A DNA stretch of 64,000 bases from Symbiodinium natans (GCA_905221605.1 CAJNDS010002801.1:1062618-1126617); one strand, 5' to 3'. Shown: positions 1 through 40,299, counted from the first letter of the stretch. The notes: generated from the letters alone by a model not told the origin. Numbers and translations: made by a program.

Positions 1-136
1 CCAAACCTGATAGTCCCCAAAGACCTTTGCACACTCAAAGCTTCAAAAGCCTCAGCCCAACAGTTCGAAGCGCGGTTGAAAAGAATAGGTTGATCCACAG
101 CACAGGCCCTTCTTCTTTGGAGGAGTGCATATATAG

Positions 137-292
137 ATGATATATATATATATACATATAGATGTGCTTATATATACATATACACGCACTTATTCATTTG
201 TGTCTTTTTTTATTTGGATACTTTTACATGTTTGTAGATATATATGTATATATATATATATACTTTTTCACATGCATACTCACATACATGTA
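137..292. repeat. AT-rich TA/TATG microsatellite
   Basis: Runs of alternating TA with interspersed ACA/TGT steps. Reading frames across it translate into low-complexity I/Y/H peptides and are not genes. The stretch 1-136 before it shows nothing I can name. Confidence 0.85.
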
Positions 293-597
293 TGTATGAT
301 GTATGTGTATCTGCTTCAGGTTGTGCTTCGGGCCCGAGCTGCGGCGCCAGCCCCGCAAGGCGGCCTCTCATGGGCCCCTGTCCTCCACGTGGCCCTTCCT
401 CCACTTGGAGGAGGATCTGAGACCCTGGCCCCCGCCTCTCTTCCCATGCTGCTGGGCTTTTTTGTCTTTTTGGGCTTTTCAAAGGGGCTTCCTTGTATAT
501 GTGTCTATGATTACTCTTTTTTTTCGTGCGCGTTCATTTGGCTTTTACTTAGTTTGTCTTTCGGTCCATAGAAGCCCCCCACGATCGAGACCCGAGG

Positions 598-782
598 CCC
601 CTTTTCCTCCCCTCCCCTCCCCCCCCCCCCCCCCTCCTCCCCCTCCCCCCCCCCCTCCCCCCCTCCCCCCTCCCTCCCCCCCCCCCTCCCCCCTCCCCCC
701 CCCCCCCCCCTCCCCCCCCCCCTCCCCGCCCCCTTCCCCCCCCTTCCCCCCCCTCCCCCCCCCTCCCCCCCCTCCCCCCCCC
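598..782. repeat. C-rich homopolymer/CCT tract
   Basis: About 185 bases of almost pure C with scattered T, followed by an A run. The proline-rich (+) and glycine-rich (-) frames are artefacts of composition. The complementary strand is G-rich and could form G-quadruplexes. Confidence 0.95.
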
Positions 783-855
783 AAAAAAAACAACAAGACA
801 TTAAACATAAAAATAATCATACTACTAATACTACTCGGCCACTGTAGGCTTGCAG

Positions 856-927
856 TCCCTGCTCTCCGTGACCCCGCCCAGCCACCTCGGCGGGGAGGAG
901 CCAGACGCAGCAGAGGCTGGCGATGGG
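856..927 (+). CDS. candidate internal exon, unknown product
   Basis: An open frame directly after TTGCAG reads SLLSVTPPSH, then an acidic stretch (GGEEPDAAEAGDG). Codon use is GC-rich like the confident exons further on. No domain is recognisable and the donor is unclear. From 928 to 1,643 I see only degenerate TTTAGGG motifs and a clean five-unit run at about 1,446-1,484. Confidence 0.3.
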
Positions 928-1444
928 TTTATCAAGCCCTATAGGCCCCGAAAGCCCGAAGCCCCTAAATCCTGAACACCTACACCCTGATGTTCAGGTC
1001 TTAGAGGATCTGTTCTTAAGCCCCTAAAACCTAAGCCCCTACACCCTGATTTTCAGGGCTCAGAGGATCTTAGTTCAAGATCTTATGGTCAGGTCTAGAT
1101 TTCGTCCCGGCTTGAGATGCCCGCTTGTCCCCAAGGGACAACCGAAAGAGGGTGTTCGGGTTTTAGGTTTTAGGGTTGAGAGAGACACTCATGTTCAGGT
1201 GCCAACTGCCGAGAACAAGTTAATTGTGAGTCAAGAAAAGCGGTTGCGGTGCGAACGTACGTCTGACAGGCTGCAGAGGATCCTGGAAGTTGCTGGGGTA
1301 TGTTGGAACAACTTTGCGTGCAGCTGCATCACCCTCAACCGATTCCCATGGCTGGCACATCTCTGGAAACCGATGGCAGATCTCGTGGATCAGTGCTGAG
1401 CGGATGACGTCGTCATGGACTTACGCCTAAGGCGAACCCACCCC

Positions 1445-1486
1445 TCAGGGTTTAGGGTTTAGGGTTTAGGGTTTAGGGTTTAGGTA
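1445..1486 (+). repeat. interstitial TTTAGGG array
   Basis: About five consecutive TTTAGGG units, the plant-type telomere heptamer, far from any visible chromosome end. Confidence 0.9.
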
Positions 1487-1643
1487 ACTGAGGGAAGGGG
1501 CAGCATTAGCTTGCCCGGGCGGGGGACTCTTTCAGCATGCTCGTGGTGAGTGTGGGCTGCCTGCCAGAAATCCAACGACGGAACGGCGGCAAGCTGTCAC
1601 GTGGTGTTTTCCGAAGGCCTGGTGACGACATATCGAGGGCCAG

Positions 1644-1865
1644 GCGTGTCCGCATTCGTTGTGGCACAACAAACCGCAGCTGGCAGTACGAGACTGGACG
1701 TTGCCGGACTTGCGAAAGATCGCGCGCGCGCGCGCGCCCGTCCCGATTGAGTATGGATTCCGTATGCCTGAACCAGTCATCAATATGTGTGCCGCGTTTG
1801 TGCATGTGGTGGGTTACCCTACGCCCCGAGCGCGCTGCTCAAAAATCGCAGCAAAGCTGCTATGA
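1644..1865 (+). CDS. candidate exon or 3' end of an unidentified gene
   Basis: An open frame follows a GCCAG|G acceptor-like site and runs about 73 codons to TGA. Pieces such as NKPQLAVRDWTLPDLRKIA and VINMCAAFVHVVGY look like folded protein. A (CG)n run in the middle gives an Ala/Arg stretch. No family recognised. Could be a terminal exon of a gene whose start lies before the window. Confidence 0.35.
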   Translation, partial: ACPHSLWHNKPQLAVRDWTLPDLRKIARARAPVPIEYGFRMPEPVINMCAAFVHVVGYPTPRARCSKIAAKLL

Positions 1866-2907
1866 CCATCCCTAGGCCCGAGATCCTCGGCGGATGAGGG
1901 TTTAGGGTCCTCAGGGCTTGTACTCCTGCTGTGTGCGTGTCTGTGTGTGTGGGCGCACGTCTGCATGTTTGCATGCGCGTGTGTTCTGGCAGGATGCAAG
2001 TATTGTGGGCGTCGCTCTTCAGACACCTAAACTGTTCCAGGCGAGGAAGCCCATTTCGGCCCCCGTCGTTGCCGCTGCATGCCCCGAACTTATCCTATCA
2101 CAAATGATCACAATTTTTATCACAAATTGGAGAAATTTGAGAGGGCAAAAGTTGTCGGAGTCTCCAAGTTTCCTGTGGCTTCCGATTCAACCCCACAGCA
2201 AGCCTTCCGATGGCCGGAGACTGAGGCCACTCGCGCGCCCATGCTGCGGCCGTGGTCGGGCGCCTTGCCAGGGAGCTGCTTCAGAGCCAGGAGGCTGGTT
2301 TCGTCACAAGGGGTGCACGGTTCCATAATTCAGAGAGTACAAGTAGTAAGACGCAGCGGCAACAACACGAAAGAGTTACCATGAGAGGCTTTCAAGCGAA
2401 GTTGAACAAACGAATCTGAACAGCAGGATGCGGTTTCCTCCTCGAGACCCAACACCAACATCCCCGACCCAAAGCCCCAAACCGGAGACCTAAATCATAA
2501 ACCCTAAACCCAAAGCCTACACCCTCAATGAATGTAACCCTCCGCAGGTTGTGCTGGTGATGCGCGGATCTGCAGATGAGCCCGCACCTGAACCCCATGA
2601 GCCGCACACATAGGTTTTTTTTTGGGGTTTAGGGTTTTGAAGAAGATCAAGCTGAGAAAGTGTACAAGATTAACACGCATACCACGTAGCCGAGTATATT
2701 AAAAACAATTCCAATACTAGTGTACCAACCCGAACTTGGGACACTCTGGGGTTGGGCAGTCCAGGGACATTCTGGGGTTGGGCACTCCAGGGAGTTGGGC
2801 GCTCCAGGGACACTCTGGGCACTCTGGGCTGGGCGAGGAGAAGTAGACCGAAGAGTTTAAAGTCCAACAACCCCACACCGAGGGTGGGGAAACACATGCA
2901 GCATGCT

Positions 2908-3230
2908 GAAGCCGATGTGAATCCTGTTCGAGATATTCGTCGTAGCAACAAGGAACAGTACTAACGGATCTAAGGAAAAAAGACTCTTAACCCTAAGCCC
3001 TAAGCATACACTACTGCACGACACCGTGCTTCAAGTATGGCGCGTATTGTGACTATTTCTGTGGTTTATAGGGTTTAGGGTTTAGGGCTAAGAATCGTTG
3101 TCTTAGATCCATTAGTACTGTTCCTTGTTGTTACGATGAATATCTCGAACAGGATTGACATCGCCTTCCACCCTATATACCATACGAATAGTGACAATAC
3201 GCCCCAAACGTGAAGCACGGGGTCGTGCAG
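2908..3230. repeat. paired inverted segments in the order A-B-A'-B'
   Basis: Segment A (about 2,908-2,998) is matched by its reverse complement at about 3,083-3,169. Segment B (about 3,013-3,058) is matched by its reverse complement at about 3,186-3,230. Both copies are inverted but their order is not, so this is not a simple hairpin. No gene is visible between 1,866 and 3,623; the remainder is degenerate TTTAGGG motif. Confidence 0.7.
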
Positions 3231-3485
3231 CCATTGCTCCGCAGGCCCAGCTCCACATGCTCCCAAGAATCCCCGAAGCCGAACGGCGAAAAGGCAGGGT
3301 TTAGGTTTAGGGAGCGTTTAGGGGTTCAGGGTTTATAAGGCTTTAGGTTTAGGGTTCACCGGCGCGGAAAATCATTGTTTTGTTGTGGCCTGTTCCTCTT
3401 CAACCCCTCGTTACGCTTTCCGGGCAGCAAACCGTTATCGACTACAGCAATTTGCACATGTACAAATACTGCCTTCCTGAACCCG

Positions 3486-3559
3486 AACCCTAAACCCTAA
3501 ACCCTAAACCCTAAACCCTAAACCCTAAACCCTAAACCCTAAACCCTAAACCCTAAACC
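3486..3559 (-). repeat. interstitial CCCTAAA array
   Basis: About ten near-perfect CCCTAAA units upstream of the exon at 3,624, the usual position of this orientation in the window. Confidence 0.9.
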
Positions 3560-3623
3560 CTAGAAACCCAAACCTCAAACCTCAAACCAACTCTGTGCTC
3601 CTTGCCGCGAAAAGAGCTCAGAG

Positions 3624-5109
3624 GTCCGATTTCCGCGCGGCGCGGAAGGCGTTGACGGAGGCTCCGCTAGGCCAGGATGCCCCAGAGAGATTGGGGGTTT
3701 TAGGGTTTTAGGGTTTTAGGGATTTAGGGATTTAGGGATTTAGGGATTAGGGATTTAGGGTTTTAGGGTTTTAGGATTTTGGGGTTTTGGGGTTTTGGGT
3801 TTTGGGTTTAAGTTGGGCTTATCTAGGTCATGGGCTTGTTTTGGTATCTTAAGCTTTCATGATCGTCTAGAAGAGAGACCTTGGAATTGAACAGGCTTCA
3901 GATAGACCCCGAATTTTGTCGCATGTTGGCCGCGGGATTTGAGATATGGGCTATCACTCTATCGATCTGTAAATCTTATCAGCTTCTTTCTATACTACGT
4001 ATCATGCCACCGTACATTCACACGCTCATGTGTTCACACGTTCACATGATTCGCATATTCATTCACATATTCAGTCATCGAATAGTTCATACTCATGTTT
4101 ATACATTTGTGGGCAGGATTGTCCTCCCATACTTGCAGGGGATGAGTAAAGGTGCTGAAACTTTGAGACACGTCGCGTCCGTGCTGGAGGTGTTGGCCCG
4201 ACGCCTTGATACTTTGGAGGCAACTTCGGGTTTAGATGTTGCTCTACATCAATAGGCTTCTGTCACCAGCAGGTTGTGTTTAAGAACCCTAAACCCTAAA
4301 CCCTAAACCCTCGGAAACCTAAGCCCCATAAGATCCTAGGAAGCTTTGGGGCGACGGCACCTTGCCTTCTCCGCCGCCGCCGAATTGAGTCGCCGAGGCT
4401 TTGTGGAGCTGCTTTGCACCACCGACCCGGCGGTCATAGGACGCGCTCCCAGCGCGATGAGAACAGCAATTTAGGTTTAGGGTTTGGGAGTTCAATTCGG
4501 GTTTAGGGTTTTTAGGGTTTTTAGGGTTTAGGGTTAGGGTTTAGGGTTTTTAGGGTTTGGGTTTATAGGTTTGATTGACACGAAGCAGGGACTTTTGACG
4601 ACGCAACAAGTTTCTGTCGCCTCACACCACACCTGACAGACAGAACCGCAAGAGTCACTGGCACTGGGGCAGCATGTGTCGACCCAAAGAGCCCCCAAAC
4701 CTGCTCTTTTTTTGGCAGGTTGCGCCTAAGGATCCTGTGAGGTTGAAACTTCAAGAGCCTGAACCCTAAGCCCTGAACCCTGAACCCTAAACCCTAAACC
4801 CTATACCCTATACCCTAAACCCTAAACCCTAAACCGTTTTGGGTTCTTAGGGCAGAGGTTCCTCGAACTGCTGCCCAGGGCAGATAGCCACGTCTTCGCG
4901 GCCATCCATGTCGCCGCCGGACCGGGCCCGAGGGGGTTTAGGGTTTAGGGTGTAGGGTGTAGGGTTTAGGGTGTAGGGTTTAGGGTTGCTGCAGTCGACC
5001 CCATCCCAAAAAAAGGGAATCCCCATGTGGAGTGTTTAGGTTTTGGGTTTGGGTTTGGGTTGCTTGCATTGAGCCGCCCAGGTGCTGCCTATAGCCGCTC
5101 TCCGGGAAG
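3624..5109 (+). CDS. unidentified multi-exon gene, helix-rich product (partial)
   Basis: Proposed exons: 3,624-3,660, 4,139-4,219, 4,340-4,465, 4,856-about 4,925 and 5,082-5,109. Spliced with GC donors and mostly AG|G acceptors, three consecutive exons stay in phase 0 and read as one amphipathic helical protein, with pieces RKALTE, TLRHVASVLEVLARRLDTLE, EALGRRHLAFSAAAELS and GFVELLCTTDPAVIGR. The 120-nt intron 4,220-4,339 starts GC, ends AG|G, and carries a TTTAG motif early and CCCTAAA units late. The last two exons are less certain. I recognise no domain; the start and stop were not found. It may continue from the candidates upstream of 1,900. Confidence 0.5.
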
Positions 5110-5517
5110 GCCCGCGGCGGGGTGGGTTTGGGATTTTCTTAGCAGCTGAATGAGTACACTTATGCTTTTTGGGATACGGTGTCTCTACAGAACGGAAAGT
5201 ATCCATTTTTTGGTGCTTCTGAACTCAGCAACTAAGTTTTTGGTACTTGGCCAAGAGGACAATTTCTGCAACGAGAAGGGAGGTCCTGACCAACAGCTAA
5301 AATGCTAGCATTTCCAATTGTAGCTTCCTTTTGTACGTTCAGGATCCCTTCTAAAGCCAGGACCCAGTTAAGTTAACAGGGAGAACCTGTCTTTTTCAGG
5401 TTATAGGGGCGCTTAGTGGAGCAGACATGTTTCCCTGGCGACTGGCAGTCGAAAGAGGACGCTGTAACAGGAAACTTCCAGAGAACAGGCTTCAAAAAAC
5501 GTTCAGGTTGGCCTGCC

Positions 5518-5610
5518 CCCCCTTATACTAACAGTCCCTAATAAATAGGGATTCTAGTACCCCCAATTACTTTTTTTTTCGGACTGGTAGTACAAGGGGG
5601 AATATCCCAG
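5518..5610. repeat. dispersed repeat, copy 1
   Basis: The sequence around ACTAACAGTCC, with AGGGATT and ending GGGGGAATATCCCAG, recurs in diverged form at about 39,880-39,965. The rest of 5,110-6,204 has no gene I can support, only scattered CCCTAAA (5,770-5,815). Confidence 0.55.
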
Positions 5611-6204
5611 CGTTTAGGTTTGAGTTTGGGGGTTCGGACTGTTTTGCAGAGAATTTGCCTGATCAACACCAAGACAAGGACTCGGGTACTCCGAGAGCAA
5701 CACCGCCGCCTGGCTGCTGCGGCCCCAGTCCTATTCCTGAAGCAGGTTGTCACCTTGCTACCTCTGAGAACCCTAAAGCCTAAACCCTAAACCCTATACC
5801 CTAAACCCTAAACCGGGGTCCCCTGGGGAGGGAGAACTGCGCTTGAGGGCTTTCGACGAAGGGTCGCAGAGGAGGCGTGTTGTCTTGACATCCCTGGCAC
5901 ACCTCTAGCCCTCAGCCACGATTTGAACCCATGTTATGCGACGTTGGATTCTTAGTAACACCTTTGTAAGGAAACCACGGCGAAAGGCAACCGTTACTCG
6001 TGCCTGGCGCTGACTTACTGCAAGCCACAAGTGTCCCGCAGCTGCTGAGTTCTATGAAAAACACACGAGACCGTTTTTCCAACATGCTTCAATTCGGATG
6101 TCCTGTTGCCGAATGATAGTTGATGTAGCAAGAACTTGTTTTGAACCCACCATGCACTTGCTATTGTTGGTTTCGATGGCCACCAAATTTTTTGGATCAC
6201 ATCC

Positions 6205-7314
6205 ATGGCGCGTGTGGCTCCAGAGGTCGTTGGTTCCGAGGGAACTGCCGGATCTGTCCACGCCGAGAGAGGTCATGAGCGAGCGCGGATCCAAAAGATT
6301 CGTTGGGCCCGCAACGTCTTCTTTTGCTTGCTCCTCCTAGGTGTGACAGCAACCCGACTCACCATCAATACCTTAACAATTCTGAACCCCGACAGTGTTG
6401 GACGGAAGTTCTTCTACACGGACGCCTGGCCCATCCCGCTGCAAGTCTTGGACGGCTTCTTCCGTGTGCTGGTGGGCAGTCTGTGCTTCGTGCCCTTCAT
6501 CCTCCGCTTCAACGAGGCGTCGCGACCGTCGTTTCTTGAGCTGTTCAGCATTCTCGGATGCGTCCTCGCGTTGATCCCTGCCTGCATACTGGAGTTCATG
6601 GCCTTCTTCGCAACCTCTGAGGAACATGCCCGCAAAGACTTCGCCTTCAACGGCGGCCTTCGGATGTTCCTCTGCCACTTGTCTCGCCTCATGAGCGTGG
6701 GAATGCTCAAATTTTTCCAACTCTACGACCTGGGGTGGGTAGCCAGCAGCTACATCTGCACGGGTGGTTTCATCATTGCGGGCTTTTATCACTTTGCGGT
6801 GGTACGCTATGACCTTCGGAGTGCCCGGGCTCTTGTCAGCTACACCTTTCAGGGCTTCATCGTGGCCATCCAGGCATCCATTCTGCTGTACGAAGCTCAC
6901 ATGAAGCAAAGGCTTCTGAACAAGAAGACGAACAAGAAGTTGATCAAAAGAGCCTCCAGAGGCGTTCTGCTTTTGCGCCTGGGCGCATTTCTGACCCTCT
7001 TTGATGCCATCTACCTTCCCTTGGTGGAGAACTTCGGGGACGAGATTGGCTTGATTCCGGCCGTATTTCTGACGTTTGACAGCATCCTGGTGCTGGCAAC
7101 TATCCTCATTCTTGGTGGCATCCTTTTGCCAAGAGGTACATTGGATCCGGGTGCAGTGTTTCTAGAGTTAAGCCACATGGGCAGGGCGCAGGGGAAGCGC
7201 ATTGCTTTCCCAGGGGTTGTGAACCCTCACTCGCAGCACTGCGTCGTGAGCTTCCCTGGCAAGTACTCCGAAGAAACTTGGCTTCTGAGTTGTGCGATCG
7301 GCGCCTTTAATTGA
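6205..7314 (+). CDS. polytopic membrane protein, family not recognised
   Basis: A 369-codon uninterrupted frame from ATG to TGA. The N-terminal 35 residues are polar. About six to seven hydrophobic segments follow, near residues 36-58, 79-100, 108-130, 175-195, 208-225, 250-275 and 285-312. A basic loop (KKTNKKLIKR) lies before the last two. The pattern suggests an integral membrane protein with a soluble tail; no transporter or channel signature is recognisable. Unlike neighbouring genes it has no repeat-bearing introns, so it could be a retrogene, or a gene nested in a larger intron. The ATG at 6,205 is the first in this frame after a stop-rich stretch; the next in-frame ATG is well inside the hydrophobic part. 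Confidence 0.75.
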   Translation: MARVAPEVVGSEGTAGSVHAERGHERARIQKIRWARNVFFCLLLLGVTATRLTINTLTILNPDSVGRKFFYTDAWPIPLQVLDGFFRVLVGSLCFVPFILRFNEASRPSFLELFSILGCVLALIPACILEFMAFFATSEEHARKDFAFNGGLRMFLCHLSRLMSVGMLKFFQLYDLGWVASSYICTGGFIIAGFYHFAVVRYDLRSARALVSYTFQGFIVAIQASILLYEAHMKQRLLNKKTNKKLIKRASRGVLLLRLGAFLTLFDAIYLPLVENFGDEIGLIPAVFLTFDSILVLATILILGGILLPRGTLDPGAVFLELSHMGRAQGKRIAFPGVVNPHSQHCVVSFPGKYSEETWLLSCAIGAFN

Positions 7315-7936
7315 CACAGGGTTGAAGATGCTGGTGGTTGTGGTTCCATGTCTTGGTAGCCCAGTGATACCCTTTGCCCTTTTTTTGGGTTCTGGGTTCC
7401 CTTATGTATAAAGGACCCACCAACAAAAAGGGTACCCTCATCATAAAATGGTTGCTGGGCTACTAATCCCTTCCCCCCTAATATTAAACGCCCCCCCACC
7501 CCCCACAGAAAATCGAAATGTGTTTTTAATGTTAGGGCTGTTAGGGGGAGGTTTTATCCACATGTCATGTTTGGGGTCCCTGGGAGGGAAGGGGGGAAGA
7601 CTTCAGGATGTGGTGGCTTGGTGTGGGAGCCCTGCCAATCCCCCCCCCCTCCCCCCCCTAATTTGGAATAGGGTTTAACAGGCAAGGTCGGTTTTGGCAG
7701 GACTTTCCGGAAAGTGTTCTACTTGTAATGATCAGGGGTACGTTTAATACAAGGGGGAAGGGATGAAGATGTTGTAGCACACTTAGGAATGGTCCGGCCG
7801 TCATTGTTTTGTTGGGATGTTGGGGGCGTATCCCAGCTGATTTATGTAAATTGCCAGGATTCCTGAGGCTTCCGGCAAAACAGCCCCGAAATCTATAAAC
7901 GAATGGCCGAAGGAATGTCCGCCCGAAACCGAATGA
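7315..7936. other. no gene seen; C/G homopolymer runs
   Basis: Short runs of C (7,490-7,505; 7,638-7,660) and motifs like GGGTACCC and GGGACCC that recur elsewhere in the window. No convincing frame. Confidence 0.6.
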
Positions 7937-7984
7937 TCAAGTTTATCCATCAATGCTGTTGGCGAATATTATGGCAAGAAACTC

Positions 7985-8674
7985 ATGGCAGTTGTGAGCA
8001 AGTTTTTTCTGGGTGCAGTTCTGAACCAGGAGTGGGATGCTGCAGTGCGGATGGTGGAAGTGCATTCTACTGCCTGCAGCCTGGCTTGCGTGTTTTTGAC
8101 CGACCGCAATTCTGGTTTAGGGATGCACGAGGTGAACCCTGAGGAACCGAGCCATTGCTGGTGCAAGGCGCTCTACGGTCAGGTGCCAGCTGGGGCGTAC
8201 ATCAGCATCGTGGAAGATCCAAAGGCCATCAGTGCAGAAGAGCTTCGTTTCAAAGAGAGCGATGCTGCTGCCATGGGTCAAATATTCCTCAAGCGAGATG
8301 GTCAAAATGATCAGGAATGGGCCCAAGACAAGGAAGAGGCACACAGGGCTGCATGGAAGAGATGTGAAAAGAACTGCGGCCGGGCTCCCTGGGGTTGCCG
8401 ATGGTTCCATGATTGGAAAACCAACGTGGATCAAGCGGTGCATCAGGGCCAGAGGCTGCATGTCTTCTATTTTGAAGGGAGGGTCGGCCATGGAAAATTG
8501 CTGTGGCAGGAACTCTCAAACGAGACTTCTGTCAGGGAGGCCCGCAAAAACAGCGGCCTTGGTACATCTCAGACTGCGGAGGTAGCCTACTTAGAAAGGA
8601 GTGGCTACCACTTCCAAGAGCACGATGTGGCAGAGTTTTATGATGTCATGACGTGTCGCAACAGTCCAAAGTGA
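7985..8674 (+). CDS. unidentified soluble protein, 229 aa
   Basis: An open frame from ATG to TGA with GC-balanced, protein-like composition. The frame stays open upstream to 7,937, so an upstream exon or earlier non-ATG extension is possible. The product is rich in charged and aromatic residues and Cys (CEKNCGRAPWGCRWFHDW near residues 137-154), with no signal peptide or membrane span. I recognise no domain. A single frame without repeat-bearing introns, it sits downstream of the membrane-protein gene on the same strand. Confidence reflects coding look only. Confidence 0.6.
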   Translation: MAVVSKFFLGAVLNQEWDAAVRMVEVHSTACSLACVFLTDRNSGLGMHEVNPEEPSHCWCKALYGQVPAGAYISIVEDPKAISAEELRFKESDAAAMGQIFLKRDGQNDQEWAQDKEEAHRAAWKRCEKNCGRAPWGCRWFHDWKTNVDQAVHQGQRLHVFYFEGRVGHGKLLWQELSNETSVREARKNSGLGTSQTAEVAYLERSGYHFQEHDVAEFYDVMTCRNSPK

Positions 8675-9560
8675 AAAATTGCAGCCGGAGAAGTCTGTTG
8701 AAGCTGCCAATCCATGAACGCAAGAGGTTGTGGCTGCTTTGAACGGGATACTTTAGGCGTGCTAGGACAACATGCCTTATACAATAGAACTGCATAGAGT
8801 TGCCAACGCGGGTCAACATGGGATATCAGGGTTACAAGACACTTGCTGACGGATACCTGGAATTGACCTGAATGGCTTCCACTTACCAAGAAAAGGTTTG
8901 AAACATGGCTGACCAGGCTGGCAGCATGATTTCAGATGACTGCAGCGCTGACCCTAAGCTTCAAAGCCTAAACCATATGAAGCAAAGGTGCGACAAGAGT
9001 TCCGATGGCACTCCACAAGGCAAGCGGGTTCCAGCGTCCATATTCAACCCTACGACCCCGTCAGGGTTTGGAGTTGACGGTTATGAGCCTTAGTCCCATC
9101 TGGGCATTTCCCAAAGAGGGGTACCCCCTTCTATACCAGCAAATAGAGCAGAATCCCCTTCAAGGGACCCACAAGAATGGTCCCCCTATAATCGGAAATT
9201 GACCCTTCTTAGCATCATCATGACTACACTCCCCCCACCATCCCGGAGCCCGCAACGTCCACGCGGCGCCATTGGGGTTTAGGACTATTAGGTTTTTCTT
9301 GGTTTTTATGTTTGTTTTTGGGGAGGGGGGGGGGGGGGGTTGAGGGCTCAGGGGTTTGAATGCTGGAGTTCGTAGGTCCCTGAGAGGTTAGGGTTAGATC
9401 ACCCCCATGTGCCAGCGCATGGCAATGTTGCAGGCTTGGCCAGGGTTGCTTTGTTCTCCAGAGCTTTGCACTCAGACTCTGCGGCCGTGACTGCTAGAGA
9501 CTCACAGCTTGTGTAGCATCCTACTCTCAAAACTATAAGAGTAATAAGCACCATAGCAAG
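8675..9560. other. no gene seen
   Basis: Short frames only. A G run lies at about 9,318-9,340. GGGTACCCCC and GGGACCC motifs near 9,118-9,200 belong to the dispersed-repeat vocabulary of this window. Confidence 0.5.
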
Positions 9561-9574
9561 AAAATATACAACAA

Positions 9575-9710
9575 GAACACATACGCAGACATACGTACAG
9601 ACGTACATACATACATCCATGCATGCATGCATACATTCAGACATACATATGTATGTATGTATGCATGTATGTATGTATGTATGTATGTTTGTCTGTATGT
9701 ATGTACGTGG
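9575..9710. repeat. palindromic ACAT/ATGT tetranucleotide repeat
   Basis: CATA/TACA units run into GTAT/ATGT units around a CATATG centre near 9,650, so the stretch can fold on itself as a long hairpin. The Met/Cys/Val-rich frames across it are artefacts. Confidence 0.85.
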
Positions 9711-10369
9711 AACCACTCCCCGATCGACCCTGATTCTTTCCACAGCCAGGAACCTCACCCCACCCAACCACCGCCCCCACACCCCGCAAGGGTTTAGGGT
9801 TTGGGGCATCGTCCTTCCAACCCTGAAACCGAAGCCCAAAAAACAGAACCCAGGTTGCCGGGGCCTGTGAAGTCCAGGCGCTAGCCCCCAGTTCGGGCGG
9901 GTCTGGGGCGCTTCGAGGGTGATTCGGGTTTAAAGTTTTTTGCTGTCGGTTCAGGGCTCAACGGCCGAAGCCTCGGAGAGGCTTGACTTACAGTAGTAGC
10001 AAGGGCGGCAGGTCAAGTACTTGGAGGTTCACGGGTACCTTTTTTTCAGGGGTAGCAAGTGGGGCTTGATAGAACCAGAATTGGTGTGATGAATGGGTTT
10101 ATAACTAGGGGGTAGCTATAGTTACTGCAGTTCGGGCAGAAGTACCCAGGAGCCTCCAACTATCCTCCGGCTGGGTGGACTTCGGGGCATGTTCTGGGGT
10201 TTCGGGCTGAGGGCTGTGGGTTCCAAAATAGCAGCAAGATGGTTCTCTTAAAGCTTAGGGGCTTGGCATTTGTTTATCACATTTTTCAGTTTTTATTCGC
10301 TTGGGAAAGCTTAGCAGCTTGCATTCCGAAACCCTGAATCTCCGGTGATACCCTAATCCCTTAATCCTA

Positions 10370-11000
10370 AACCCTACACCCTAAGCCTAAATTGCCAAAA
10401 GCCATTGGATGCGATTTGCTCAAGGAGCTGTAGGAGTCTTTGCACGAGCGCTGGAATTGTACCGAACCTACCTAGGCAAGACCCTGGAACATCCGTTTAG
10501 AGAGTTTACCTTACTGGCTTACTGGTTTCTAAAGGGGACCTTACCTCGGAACACGTTTCAGAGGGTTTTGATACGGTCCAAGCTCGGTCCTTGTTAGGTG
10601 TGCTTGCAAGTTGGAAGCTCCAAACCTAGCAGCCACGCGCCTACCCCACGCTCCCTGAAACCCCTCAACCCCCCTGCGAGCAAACCCTAGAAATCCACCT
10701 ACTACCCTAACCCAACCCCTCCCTGAGAAAGACAACGAACCCTCTTGAAGTCATGGTGTTGCCACCGAAGCTCGAAAACCCTAACACCCCTAACACCCCT
10801 AACACCCCTAACACCCCTAAAACCCAACACCCCTAAACCCTACACCCTGAAACCCCTAAGCCCCTAAAGCCCCTAAACCCCCTGAACCCTCAACCCCACG
10901 CCTCTAAAATCCTAAACCCTAAACCCTAAACTCCCCTAAACCTCAACCCTAAACCCTAAACCCTAAACCCTAAACCCTAAACCCTAAACCCTAAACCCCC
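10370..11000 (-). repeat. degenerate and perfect CCCTAAA arrays
   Basis: Degenerate units from 10,370, a CTAACACCC variant tandem at about 10,778-10,825, and a clean CCCTAAA array at about 10,935-10,996, just upstream of the CDPK start codon. The 9,710-10,370 stretch before it contains no frame I can support. Confidence 0.8.
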
Positions 11001-11031
11001 TCTAAAGACCACAAAAAGCCCCGAAGCCGGT

Positions 11032-39767
<28,736 letters not shown>

Positions 39768-39796
<29 letters not shown>

Positions 39797-39965
39797 TAGT
39801 TATACTATAGTAACCCCCCAAAACCCTATTCTAAATATTAAGGCCCCTACAGTAGGGTTTAGGGTTGGGATATTCCCCGTTACACTAACAGTCCGTAATT
39901 GGGATTTTGGTGCCCCCCCATTATAATTCCCTAAGGACTGTTTGATAAGGGGGCACATCCCAGAG
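39768..39965. repeat. dispersed repeat, main copy
   Basis: Contains ATTCCCTTATG, ACTATAGTAACCCCCC, CCCTATTCTAAATATTAAGG, then a second part with ACACTAACAGTCC and GGGGGCACATCCCAG. The first part recurs near 13,697-13,790, 42,510-42,610 and 46,061-46,150; the second near 5,518-5,610. Confidence 0.65.
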
Positions 39966-40299
39966 TTTAAGGTTTAGGAGTTTACGAGCCATGGGCATCG
40001 GTTTTTGTTGGGGGGGGTTGAAGTTTCTGTGGCAGCACTAGGAAACCTTGGGTTATATACCACCCTTGACCTTATAATTTGTGGGGGCGTTCTAGGGATT
40101 ATCGGGTTTGGCTCTCATTGTGGGTTCGCCTGGCTGGGTTTCGAATGTTTCGAAGCCTCATTTTCCTCAACCCTACGCTCCTTAATACTGCAATCCTGGA
40201 ACCCCACCCCAAACCCTAAACCCTTAACCCATTAAACCCTAACCCCTAAACCCTAAACCCTAAGCCCTAAGCCCTAAACCCTAAACCCTAAACTTAGTG

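Noticed and set aside
303-944. Long proline-rich plus frame and glycine-rich minus frames
   Set aside because: Produced by the C homopolymer tract at 598-782.
9575-9710. CRISPR-like or regulatory repeat array
   Set aside because: A simple tetranucleotide microsatellite; no spacer-repeat structure, and the window is eukaryotic.
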